From assembly GCF_002252985.1 (NCBI RefSeq), contig NZ_NHPJ01000138.1, positions 1 to 44,042 on the forward strand: 44,042 nt of DNA. Reading direction: 5' to 3'. The DNA is from Halorubrum halodurans. GTDB lineage: Archaea; Halobacteriota; Halobacteria; Halobacteriales; Haloferacaceae. This document shows, in pieces, positions 15,783 to 22,603 of the stretch (position 1 is the stretch's first letter; the number at the start of each line of letters is the position of its first letter). Made by a program: the position numbers and the translations under genes. Below the pieces are notes generated by a model. That model was not told the origin of the DNA. It saw only the letters and a program-made list of their open reading frames with translations, and searched no databases.

Positions 15783-16328
15783 ATGAGCGACCTCGCGTGG
15801 GAGACGACCGACACCGAGATCGACTACCGCTGTCCGGGGTTCGACGTGCGCCGGGACGAGGTGCGGTTCCCCGACGACGGCGAGGGGGAGTACCACTACG
15901 TCGACGAGCCGCCGGCGGTGGTCGTGTTGCCGCTGACGTCCGACGGCGACGTCGTCGTCATCGATGAGTGGCGGCAGGCCGTCGGCCGGACCAACCGGGG
16001 GATCCCGGCCGGCACGGTCGAGCCCGAGGACCGCGACGACCTGGAGCGGGCGGCCGCCCGCGAGCTCGCCGAGGAGACCGGCCACGAGGCCGCGGCCTTC
16101 GAGCACCTCACGACCGTCGAGCCGGCGAACGGCGTGACGAACGCGGTCCACCACCACTTCCTCGCGACCGGCTGTGAGCCGACCGCCGACCGCGACCTCG
16201 ACCGCGACGAGTCGATCACGGTGGAGACGGTGCCGTACGACGACCTGCTCGCGAGCGTCGTCGACGACGACCTCCGCGACGGCCGGGCCGTGACCGCCGT
16301 GACGTGGTACGAGCTGTTGTACCGGTGA
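15783..16328 (+). CDS. NUDIX hydrolase (ADP-ribose pyrophosphatase-like)
   Basis: 181 aa from the ATG at 15783; a TATA-like CTTTACC at about 15752-15758 supports leaderless initiation there and not at the frame's earlier start at 15744. The NUDIX box is visible as IPAGTVEPEDRDD followed by AARELAEETGHEA, providing the REL-x-EE-x-G metal-binding core. The upstream strand VVVLPLTSDGDVVVIDEWRQAVG matches ADP-ribose pyrophosphatase-type members, which cleave ADP-ribose or related nucleoside diphosphate compounds to AMP and a phosphosugar. The exact substrate is unknown. The Gly-x5-Glu part of the box is slightly irregular, with Asp at the usual Glu. Confidence 0.88.
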   Translation: MSDLAWETTDTEIDYRCPGFDVRRDEVRFPDDGEGEYHYVDEPPAVVVLPLTSDGDVVVIDEWRQAVGRTNRGIPAGTVEPEDRDDLERAAARELAEETGHEAAAFEHLTTVEPANGVTNAVHHHFLATGCEPTADRDLDRDESITVETVPYDDLLASVVDDDLRDGRAVTAVTWYELLYR

Positions 16329-16410
16329 CGGCGGTCCGTTCGCCGCCCGGTCGGGGACGGCTCGCGACCGACGGACAAGTCCTTTGCCCGGCGGGCACCA
16401 ACGGGAGACG

Positions 16411-17394
16411 ATGACGGATCCCTCCGACGACCCGGTCGATCCCGCGACGACCGCGGACCCGGCCGGCGGCGACGACCCCGTGACGGCCGACGATCCCGCG
16501 GCGGCTACCGACTCCGCGTCGATCGACGATCCCGCGACGGCCGACGATCCCGTGACGGCCGACGACCCCGCCCCGAGGGACGGATCCCGCCGCGACTCGA
16601 TCCCGACGGCGATCGCGGCCGCGGTCGGGCTCGGGGTGCTCGGCCCGGTGTTGGCCGTCCTCGGCGGGCAGGGGATCTTCCTCGTCGACGCCGCGGTCGG
16701 CGGGCTGCCGCTCGCGGTCTCCGTAATACTCACGCTGATCGTCGGCCAGTACGTCGCGTTCGGCGGGCTCGCGGTCGGCTACCTCGCGTGGCGGGGGTTC
16801 GACCGGACGGGGATCGTCTCGTACCTCGGGGTACGGCGGCCGAGTCTGACGGAGGTCGGGCTCGTCGTCGGCGGCTGGGTCGTGATCGTGATCACGCTGC
16901 TCGTCGTCTCCTCGGTCGTCCAGCTGCTCGGCGCGGAGACGGCGTCGAACCAGAGCGCCGAGGTCGCGATGGCGAACCCGACGATCATCCCGCTGTTCGT
17001 CGTCGCCATGTTCCTCGTCGTCGGTCCCTGCGAGGAGATCCTCTACCGCGGGGTCGTCCAGGGACGGCTCCGGGAGTCGCTGCCGGCCGCGCCCGCCATC
17101 GCGATCGCCTCCGGGATCTTCGCGTTCATCCACGTGATGGCGCTGACCGGCGGGGTGTCGGGCCGGCTCACCACCGTCGCGATCCTCTTCTTCCCGAGCC
17201 TGGTCTTCGGCGCGGTGTACGAGTACACGGGGAACCTGGTCGTTCCGGCGCTGCTCCACTCCCTCCACAACGCGGTGATCTTCACCCTGTTGTACGTCAC
17301 CGTCACGTACGGCGACGAGCTCGAGGGAATGGCGGAGGGCGGATCGACCCTCGCCGAGACGGGGGCGGCCCTGCTCCCGCTGCTTCCGGCGTGA
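16411..17394 (+). CDS. CPBP family intramembrane metalloprotease
   Basis: 327 aa from the ATG at 16411. An acidic, low-complexity N-terminal tail of about 60 residues precedes roughly eight hydrophobic helices. The CPBP (CAAX protease/Abi) active-site motifs are all present: EEILYRG (Glu-Glu-x3-Arg, about 208-213), FAFIHVM (Phe-x3-His) and HSLHNAV (His-x3-Asn). The family includes Rce1-like CAAX proteases and bacteriocin-immunity proteins; prokaryotic substrates are mostly unknown. It converges with the ahbC gene (stop codons 32 bases apart). Confidence 0.92.
   Translation: MTDPSDDPVDPATTADPAGGDDPVTADDPAAATDSASIDDPATADDPVTADDPAPRDGSRRDSIPTAIAAAVGLGVLGPVLAVLGGQGIFLVDAAVGGLPLAVSVILTLIVGQYVAFGGLAVGYLAWRGFDRTGIVSYLGVRRPSLTEVGLVVGGWVVIVITLLVVSSVVQLLGAETASNQSAEVAMANPTIIPLFVVAMFLVVGPCEEILYRGVVQGRLRESLPAAPAIAIASGIFAFIHVMALTGGVSGRLTTVAILFFPSLVFGAVYEYTGNLVVPALLHSLHNAVIFTLLYVTVTYGDELEGMAEGGSTLAETGAALLPLLPA
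16471..16574 (+). repeat. Degenerate in-frame repeat in the CPBP N-terminal tail
   Basis: The phrase CGTGACGGCCGACGA followed by YCCCGC occurs twice (about 16480 and 16552), with partial copies between. It encodes an acidic Asp-Asp-Pro/Thr-Ala-Asp-Asp-Pro repeat in the cytoplasmic tail. It probably arises by replication slippage in an unconstrained linker. Confidence 0.5.
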
Positions 17395-17425
17395 TCGCGG
17401 ACCCGCCCGGCGGATCGGACCCGCC

Positions 17426-18649
17426 TCAGTCGGCCGCGTCGCCGGCCCGACCCGCCGGGGTCGCGGCGTCCGGCGCGATCTCCTCCTCGCGGAGGTAACA
17501 CTGCGGATCGGGCGCGAAGAGGTCGCCCGTCGTTCGCAGCGCCCGGAGCCGCGAGCCGCCGCGACAGATCGAACGGTACCGGCACTCCGCACATCGCCCG
17601 CCGAGCCGCCCGTCGCGGTCGCGCAGGGCCGACAACAGGGGATCCGCCTCGTCCTCCCAGATCGCGGCGAAGGGGCGGTCGCGGACGTTGCCGAGCGCGT
17701 GGCCCTGCCAGAACTGCGTGAGGTGGACGTTGCCGACGGGGTCGACGTCGGCGACGCGCTCGCCGGCCGGGTCGCCGCCGTTGCGCTCGAGGTACGCCCG
17801 GATGCGCTCGGCGTGATCCGCCCCCAGCTCCCGGCGGGCGTACTCGACGAGGTAGCCGGCGTCGGCGTAGTTGCCCACGAGCAGCGTCTCGATCTCCTCG
17901 CCGCGGGCGTGGTACTCGCGGGTCAGGTCACAGAGCGTCCGGACCGCCTCGCGTTTCCGCTCCGGCGGGAGGTCGGCGTCGGCGATGTCGGCCCCGCGGC
18001 CCCCGTAATCCAGGTGGTAGAAGCAGAACCGGTCGACGCCGACGTCGGCCAGCAGGTCGACCACGCCCTCCAGGTCGGGCGCGTTCGCCTCGGTGATCGT
18101 GTACCGGAGCCCGGTCTTCAACCCGACGTCGAGACACGCCTCGATGCCGCGGACCGCCGCGTCGAACGCGCCCTCCCGGCCCCGAAAGGCGTCGTTGCGC
18201 TCGGCGAGCCCGTCGACCGAGACGCCGGCGTACTTCAGGCCGGCCGCCTTCAGCTCGGCGGCGGCCTCCCGCGTCAGGAGCGTCCCGTTCGTCGAGAGCA
18301 CCGGGCGGATCCCGCGATCCGCCGCGTACGCGACGAGCTCCGGAAGGTCCTCACGGAGCAGCGGCTCGCCGCCCGAGAAGAGCACGACCGGGACGCCGTA
18401 GTCGGCGAGCCCGTCGAGGAGCCCCTTCGCCTCCGCGGTGGTGAGCTCGCCGGGCGCGCAGTCGGCGTCCGAGCCGGCGTAGCAGTGGTCACAGTGGAGG
18501 TTACACCGCTTCGTCGCGTTCCAGACGACGACCGGCCGGCGCTGCTTCCGCTCCGTGATCTGCGGCTCGGCCGAGCGGTCCGCGGCGTCGTACCGGAGCC
18601 CGTCGCTCTCGGCGTCGAGCCCGCAGAGCAGCTTGCTTATCGAGATCAT
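17426..18649 (-). CDS. ahbC: AhbC-type radical SAM enzyme (Fe-coproporphyrin III synthase; alternative heme pathway)
   Basis: 407 aa. The N-terminus MISISKLLCG...LRYD and the whole length follow AhbC, which converts 12,18-didecarboxysiroheme to Fe-coproporphyrin III by removing two acetate side chains. The radical SAM [4Fe-4S] motif is CNLHCDHC (Cys49, 53, 56), followed by FSGGEPLLREDLPELVAY. The C-terminal cluster region has GRCAECRYRSICRGG and a final Cys in APDPQCYL. The ATG at 18649 overlaps the partner gene's TGA by four bases (ATGA), so translation is coupled. The AhbD-like gene for the next step is divergent, 0.4 kb away. NirJ-like annotation is an alternative, but the match to AhbC features is strong. 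Confidence 0.88.
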   Translation of the reverse strand: MISISKLLCGLDAESDGLRYDAADRSAEPQITERKQRRPVVVWNATKRCNLHCDHCYAGSDADCAPGELTTAEAKGLLDGLADYGVPVVLFSGGEPLLREDLPELVAYAADRGIRPVLSTNGTLLTREAAAELKAAGLKYAGVSVDGLAERNDAFRGREGAFDAAVRGIEACLDVGLKTGLRYTITEANAPDLEGVVDLLADVGVDRFCFYHLDYGGRGADIADADLPPERKREAVRTLCDLTREYHARGEEIETLLVGNYADAGYLVEYARRELGADHAERIRAYLERNGGDPAGERVADVDPVGNVHLTQFWQGHALGNVRDRPFAAIWEDEADPLLSALRDRDGRLGGRCAECRYRSICRGGSRLRALRTTGDLFAPDPQCYLREEEIAPDAATPAGRAGDAAD

Positions 18650-18966
18650 CGATCCCCTCCGTCCCGGCCGTTCGGGACGTCTCTCCCGGCGTCCGCGGAC
18701 GCCGCCCCGTCGGCCGACTCCGCGAGCGAGTACGTCGAGAACCGCCGCGTCTCGTCGGCCGGACAGAGCCAGACGTCGCGGGCGGCCCGCGCGAACAGCC
18801 GGCTCGCCTCCTCGTGGGCGATCTCGGCGGAGGGGGCGGCGACGGTCCCGACCCGCCGCATCGGATCCGATTCGGACTCGCGAACGAACACCTCCCACCG
18901 TCGCTCCTGGGTACGACGGGGCGTCTCGTCGAGGTTGCGCTGCGCGTTCTCGACCATACGGGCCAT
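18646..18966 (-). CDS. Small radical-SAM-partner protein (Htur_1727-type; PaaB-like pattern)
   Basis: 106 aa from the ATG at 18966; ATG 18957 is equally possible and fits better the TATA-like GATATG at 18981-18986 for leaderless initiation. The middle (RRWEVFVRESESDPMRRVGT ... AHEEASRLFARAARDVWLCP) resembles PaaB, a small non-catalytic subunit of phenylacetyl-CoA epoxidase: a beta-rich core followed by the pattern A-x6-A-x2-L/Y-x2-R. The C-terminal ~25 residues are Ala/Gly/Asp-rich. From memory, haloarchaeal annotations call this an rSAM-partnered candidate RiPP of the Htur_1727 family. It has only one Cys and no obvious leader/core boundary, so an accessory subunit for AhbC seems at least as likely. 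It overlaps ahbC by four bases. Confidence 0.75.
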   Translation of the reverse strand: MARMVENAQRNLDETPRRTQERRWEVFVRESESDPMRRVGTVAAPSAEIAHEEASRLFARAARDVWLCPADETRRFSTYSLAESADGAASADAGRDVPNGRDGGDR

Positions 18967-18980
18967 ACCGGCGTGAGTGA

Positions 18981-18986
18981 CATATC
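18981..18986 (-). promoter_or_regulatory. TATA-like box for the partner-ahbC operon
   Basis: GATATG on the minus strand lies 24-29 bases ahead of the ATG at 18957 and 15-20 ahead of the ATG at 18966. This favours a leaderless transcript from 18957. Confidence 0.4.
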
Positions 18987-19063
18987 GGTCCGAGCGCGCT
19001 CCCGGACCCTGGGAACGCCCGCGAACACGTTCGCTGGATCGCTGAACGGGGCGGAACCCGTAC

Positions 19064-19071
19064 CTCCGGAG
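19064..19071 (+). promoter_or_regulatory. Shine-Dalgarno-like site for the AhbD-like gene
   Basis: The stretch CCTCCGGAGGAG (about 19063-19074) contains GGAGG a few bases ahead of the ATG at 19077. It is self-complementary and could also form a hairpin masking the start region. Most genes here look leaderless, so a leadered, SD-bearing start is notable. Confidence 0.45.
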
Positions 19072-19076
19072 GAGAC

Positions 19077-20147
19077 ATGTTCGACGACTTCGACGCCGAT
19101 CGACGCCCGCTCGTGCTCGTCTGGGAGGTCACGCAGGCGTGCGAGCTCGCCTGTCGGCACTGTCGAGCGGACGCGAAGCCGGCCCGTCACCCGGACGAAC
19201 TCACCACGGAGGAGGGGAAGCGACTGCTCCGGGAGGCCGCCGAGTTCGGCGACGGCCAGCTGGTCGTGCTCTCCGGCGGCGACCCGCTCGCCCGCGAGGA
19301 CCTCCCGGAGCTGGTCCGGTACGGGACCGACCTCGGCAACCGGATGACGGTCACGCCGAGCGGCACCCGGTCGCTCGCGCCCGACCGGGTCCGCGAGCTG
19401 GCGGACGCCGGGATGTGCCGGATGGCGCTCAGCCTCGACGGCGCGAGCGCCGAGAGCCACGACGCGTTCCGCGGCGAGGCGAGCTTCGCGGACACCCTCG
19501 CGGCCGCGGAGGCGGCCCGCGAGGCCGGCGTCCCCCTCCAGATCAACACGACGGTCTGTGCCGAGACGGTGGAGGAGCTCCCGGCGATCCGCGACCGCGT
19601 CCGCGAGCTGGAGGCCGTACTCTGGTCCGTCTTCTTCCTCGTTCCCGTCGGGCGCGGGCGGGTCCTCGACCCCGTCTCCCCGGCGCGCGCGGAGGCCGTG
19701 ATGGAGTGGCTCCACGACGTCGACGCGGCGGAGCCGTTCGGCGTGAAGACCACCGAGGCACCGTTCTACCGGCGGGTCGGGATCCAGCGCGACCGGGCGG
19801 ACCCGGCGCGCCGCGGCGGGATCACGGCCGGCCGGGGGTTCGCGTTCGTGAGCCACGTCGGCGAGGTGTACCCCTCCGGCTTTCTCCCGGAGTCGGCGGG
19901 GAACGTCCGCGAGTCGTCCGTGGTCGACGTCTACCGGAACGCCGACCTCTTCGAGCGGCTCCGCGAGCCGGAGGACCTGACGGGGAAGTGCGGGGCCTGC
20001 GGGTTCAAACGCGTCTGCGGCGGGAGCCGGTCGCGGGCGTACGCGCACACCGGCGACCCGCTCGCGAGCGACCCGCTCTGTCCGCACGTCCCCGAGGGGT
20101 ACGACGGGCCGCTCCCGGAGGGCGTCGACCGCTCGGGCCGGGCGTGA
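19077..20147 (+). CDS. ahbD: AhbD-like radical SAM/SPASM enzyme (heme synthase candidate; TIGR04053-type)
   Basis: 356 aa. The radical SAM motif is CELACRHC (Cys22, 26, 29), then LSGGDPLAREDLPELVRY, SLDGASAESHDAFRG and FFLVPVGRGR. A C-terminal cluster domain carries GKCGACGFKRVCGG and a last Cys in SDPLCPHVP. This follows AhbD, which oxidatively decarboxylates two propionates of Fe-coproporphyrin III to give heme b, and the related TIGR04053 group. Position next to ahbC, in divergent orientation, supports a heme role. If it is a TIGR04053 paralogue and not AhbD itself, it may act on another tetrapyrrole or substrate. An SD-like sequence precedes the ATG. Confidence 0.75.
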   Translation: MFDDFDADRRPLVLVWEVTQACELACRHCRADAKPARHPDELTTEEGKRLLREAAEFGDGQLVVLSGGDPLAREDLPELVRYGTDLGNRMTVTPSGTRSLAPDRVRELADAGMCRMALSLDGASAESHDAFRGEASFADTLAAAEAAREAGVPLQINTTVCAETVEELPAIRDRVRELEAVLWSVFFLVPVGRGRVLDPVSPARAEAVMEWLHDVDAAEPFGVKTTEAPFYRRVGIQRDRADPARRGGITAGRGFAFVSHVGEVYPSGFLPESAGNVRESSVVDVYRNADLFERLREPEDLTGKCGACGFKRVCGGSRSRAYAHTGDPLASDPLCPHVPEGYDGPLPEGVDRSGRA

Positions 20148-20176
20148 TCGGAGCGAGCGCCGTCCCGACCGAACCG

Positions 20177-20183
20177 CTTATTC
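20177..20183 (+). promoter_or_regulatory. TATA-like box for RNase P RNA
   Basis: CTTATTC lies about 25 bases ahead of the first paired base of the RNA (about 20206), as expected for an archaeal promoter. Confidence 0.45.
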
Positions 20184-20199
20184 CTCGCGCCGGGGTACC

Positions 20200-20527
20200 T
20201 CCGGTCGGACAGAGGGAGCCCGACTCCCGTGCCTCCGGCATGAGGAAAGTCCCCCCACCGGCCGGACGGGCGACCGGGCACACGCCCGGAGTCGGAGACG
20301 GCTGGCTCTGGAACAGCAACGACACCCCCCGCCCCGACCCGTGATTCGCGCGAACCGACCCGTAAGGGAAGGGAGTTAACCCGAGGAGGGCCGACGGGCG
20401 GGAACGGATGGAACGGCGAATCCTCGCCGGTGCAAGTCCGTGCCACCAGGTAGTCCGGCCACGGCACGGACGCTCAGCCGAATGTCGGGACGAACCGAAG
20501 GGGGCTTACTCCCCTCAGTCCGCTCGC
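20200..20527 (+). ncRNA. rnpB: RNase P RNA, archaeal type A
   Basis: The catalytic RNA that trims tRNA 5' leaders. Conserved region I (GAGGAAAGTCC, 20242-20252) and conserved region V (CCGAAGGGGGCTTAC, about 20495-20509) pair as helix P4. P1 is formed by GGACAGAGGG (20207-20216) with CCCTCAGTCC (20512-20521); P2 by CCCGAC with GTCGGG (about 20219-20224 and 20484-20489); P3 by TGCC-TCCG-GCA (about 20230-20240). The phrase GGTGCAAGTCCGTGCC near 20430 fits the specificity domain. Ends are placed by the extent of P1 and are uncertain by about five bases. Open frames across this region are artefacts of its composition. Confidence 0.95.
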
Positions 20528-20686
20528 ACGCCGAGCGGCGCGACCGGCAGTAAAGAAATCACGCTTCGCGAGACGGCGAACCGGATTCTTCGGCGTTTTC
20601 GGGGCTCTATACGGCCGATCTCGGTCGATCACGAACGTTCACCATCAAGGGAAGCGTTCAAGTCGTCAGCACCGCTACCACTGTGT

Positions 20687-21289
20687 ATGTCCGAGGCACA
20701 GACCGTTCGGCTGTCGTACGACGACGGGGCACGAGCGGTCGAACTCGCACGCGAGGCGGTCGAGTCGTTCGTCCGACACGGACAACGCGAACAGCCCGGA
20801 AGCATGCGCGAGGCGTTCTACGCGCGGACCGGGGCGTTCGTTCGACTGGAGTCGACCCGCGGGCGCGGCCGGCTGCGTGGGTGTGCCGGCGCGTGGGACG
20901 GGTCGGACCAGCTCGGCCACGCCATCGTCGAGGCCGCGATCAAGGCCGCCTCCGGCGACTCCTGCGGCTCGGAGGTCGAGCCGAAGGAGCTCGAGAACAT
21001 CACCGTCTCGGTCTGTGTCGTCTCGAACACCGTCCTCACGAACGACCCGCTCGAGGACCTGGAGATCGGCACCCACGGCGTCGCCGTCGACGGCGGCAAC
21101 GCCCACGGCTGGCTCTACCCGACCGTCCCCGTCGAGAACGGCTGGTCCGGCGCCGAGTTCCTCTCGCGGGCCTGCCGCAAGGCGAAGCTCTCGCCGACCG
21201 CTTGGCAGGACGACGACACCATGGTGACGCTCATCGAGGGCCAGGTGTTCCGCGAGCGCCCCGACGGCGGCGCGGTCGAGGAGCTGTAA
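20687..21289 (+). CDS. AMMECR1 domain protein
   Basis: 200 aa from the ATG at 20687; the open frame continues upstream into rnpB, but the family N-terminus and the RNA gene both rule that out. The AMMECR1 hallmark LRGCAG (residues 63-68; LRGCIG in most members) is present, with the later segments ENITVSVCVVS and GTHGVAVDGGNAHGWLYPTV. AMMECR1 proteins occur in archaea and eukaryotes, often as a separate partner of Memo or radical SAM proteins, and the conserved hexapeptide suggests a catalytic or ligand site. The biochemical role is not established. Promoter sequence falls between the RNase P RNA 3' end and the start. Confidence 0.93.
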   Translation: MSEAQTVRLSYDDGARAVELAREAVESFVRHGQREQPGSMREAFYARTGAFVRLESTRGRGRLRGCAGAWDGSDQLGHAIVEAAIKAASGDSCGSEVEPKELENITVSVCVVSNTVLTNDPLEDLEIGTHGVAVDGGNAHGWLYPTVPVENGWSGAEFLSRACRKAKLSPTAWQDDDTMVTLIEGQVFRERPDGGAVEEL

Positions 21290-21344
21290 CCCCGAGCACC
21301 CGACGAACGTACCACCCCCACCGGAGCCGACCGCCGCGTTCCCC

Positions 21345-22502
21345 TTACTCCGACCCGTAGCCGACGCGCTCCGCGTCGGCGAGCGCCCGCTCCGTCGCCG
21401 CCTCGAGGTCGACCGCGTCGCCGGCGACGACCTCCCCGTCGCGGATCACGGGCTCCATGAGCGACTCCGCGTCCGCCGGTCCCTCCCGCCCTGCGAGCCC
21501 GACCGCGTGGTCGCCCGCCGCGGTGCGGTAGACGGCCTTCGCGCCCGAGAGCTTCCCGCGTTTGGCGGCGGGCTCGCCCGCCACCGCGACGAGGTCGAGC
21601 GCGAAGTCGACGGGGTCGGCGTTGGAGACGTAGCCGCCGACACCGAAGCCGTCGACGACGTCGCGGAGCCGCCGGAGGTCCGCCGGCCCGAGCCCGCCCG
21701 AGACGTAGACGTCGACGTCGCTGTGGCCGCGGGCGTCGAGCTCCCAGTTCACCTCCCGTACGATGTGTCTGAAGTCGCCCCGACGGGAGCCGGTGGTGTC
21801 GAGGCGGACCCCGTCGAGGCGGTCGCCGAGCGCGTCGACCGCTCGCAGGACCTCGTCGACCTCGTCGGAGTAGGTGTCACAGAGCGCGATCCGCGGGACC
21901 GACTCGTCGACCGCGTCGTCGAAGGCGCGCCAGGCCGCCTCCTGCTCGCCGCGGCCGAAACAGATCGACAGCGCGTGCGGCATCGTCCCCGACGCCTCCC
22001 GGCCGATCAGGTCACCGGCGGCGACGTGCGAGAAGCCGTCGAGCCCCCCGACCAGCGCCGAGCGCTCGACCGCGGCCGTCATCGCGGGGTGGACGTGGCG
22101 CGCGCCGAAGGAGAGCACCGACGCGTCCGGCGCGGCGACGCGGCAGTCGAGCGCGGCGGTCGCGATCGCGGAGGCGTGCGAGAGGAAGCCTAAAAGCGAC
22201 GTCTCCAGCCGCGCGAACGTCAGGTACTCGCCCTCGATCCGCATCACCGGGCCGCCGTCGAACAGCCGCCCCTCCGGGATCGCGTGGACGTCGACGTCGC
22301 GACCGGACAGCAGCGCGACCGCGTCCTTCAGCCCGGCGAACAGCTCGAACTCGCCCGTCGGGAACTGGTCCGCGGTCACCTCGGCGACGACGCGGGGGTT
22401 CCGCCCCGCGCCCTCAAGGGCGGTCGCCGTGCGGTCGAAGTAGGCGTCGGTGGCCCGGCCGCTCCGAACCGCCTCGGCGTCGACGATGTCGAACTCCGTC
22501 AT
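21345..22502 (-). CDS. pncB: Nicotinate phosphoribosyltransferase
   Basis: 385 aa from the ATG at 22502. It converts nicotinate and PRPP to nicotinate mononucleotide, the entry step of Preiss-Handler NAD salvage. The archaeal-type enzyme is recognised by GRATDAYFDRT (N-terminal domain), FARLETSLLGFLSHAS, SFGARHVHP, ASGTMPHALS, DTYSDEVDE, GVRLDTTGSRRGD and the phosphate-binding VYVSGGLGPADL. A small cysteine-poor C-terminal region follows. A nicotinamidase-like gene 2 kb away would supply its substrate. It converges with the AMMECR1 gene. Confidence 0.94.
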   Translation of the reverse strand: MTEFDIVDAEAVRSGRATDAYFDRTATALEGAGRNPRVVAEVTADQFPTGEFELFAGLKDAVALLSGRDVDVHAIPEGRLFDGGPVMRIEGEYLTFARLETSLLGFLSHASAIATAALDCRVAAPDASVLSFGARHVHPAMTAAVERSALVGGLDGFSHVAAGDLIGREASGTMPHALSICFGRGEQEAAWRAFDDAVDESVPRIALCDTYSDEVDEVLRAVDALGDRLDGVRLDTTGSRRGDFRHIVREVNWELDARGHSDVDVYVSGGLGPADLRRLRDVVDGFGVGGYVSNADPVDFALDLVAVAGEPAAKRGKLSGAKAVYRTAAGDHAVGLAGREGPADAESLMEPVIRDGEVVAGDAVDLEAATERALADAERVGYGSE

Positions 22503-22603
22503 GGTCGGACGTTCGACCGGCGGGGACGAAAAGTCATCCGTGTCGCCGCCGCGGGCGTTCCGGCGTCGCGGGCGACCGCTCCCCGCGGCCACGGACCGGC
22601 CGG

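Noticed and set aside
16471..16574. CRISPR-like repeats
   Set aside because: The repeats are in-frame, degenerate and lack unique spacers; they encode an acidic low-complexity tail.
18646..18966. Clear RiPP precursor peptide
   Set aside because: No leader/core cleavage site, no Cys/Ser/Thr-rich core, and a PaaB-like folded pattern. Kept as a partner protein of unknown role.
20408..20686. N-terminal extension of the AMMECR1 protein
   Set aside because: It would lie inside RNase P RNA and the spacer after it. The family N-terminus and the local ATG at 20687 set the start.
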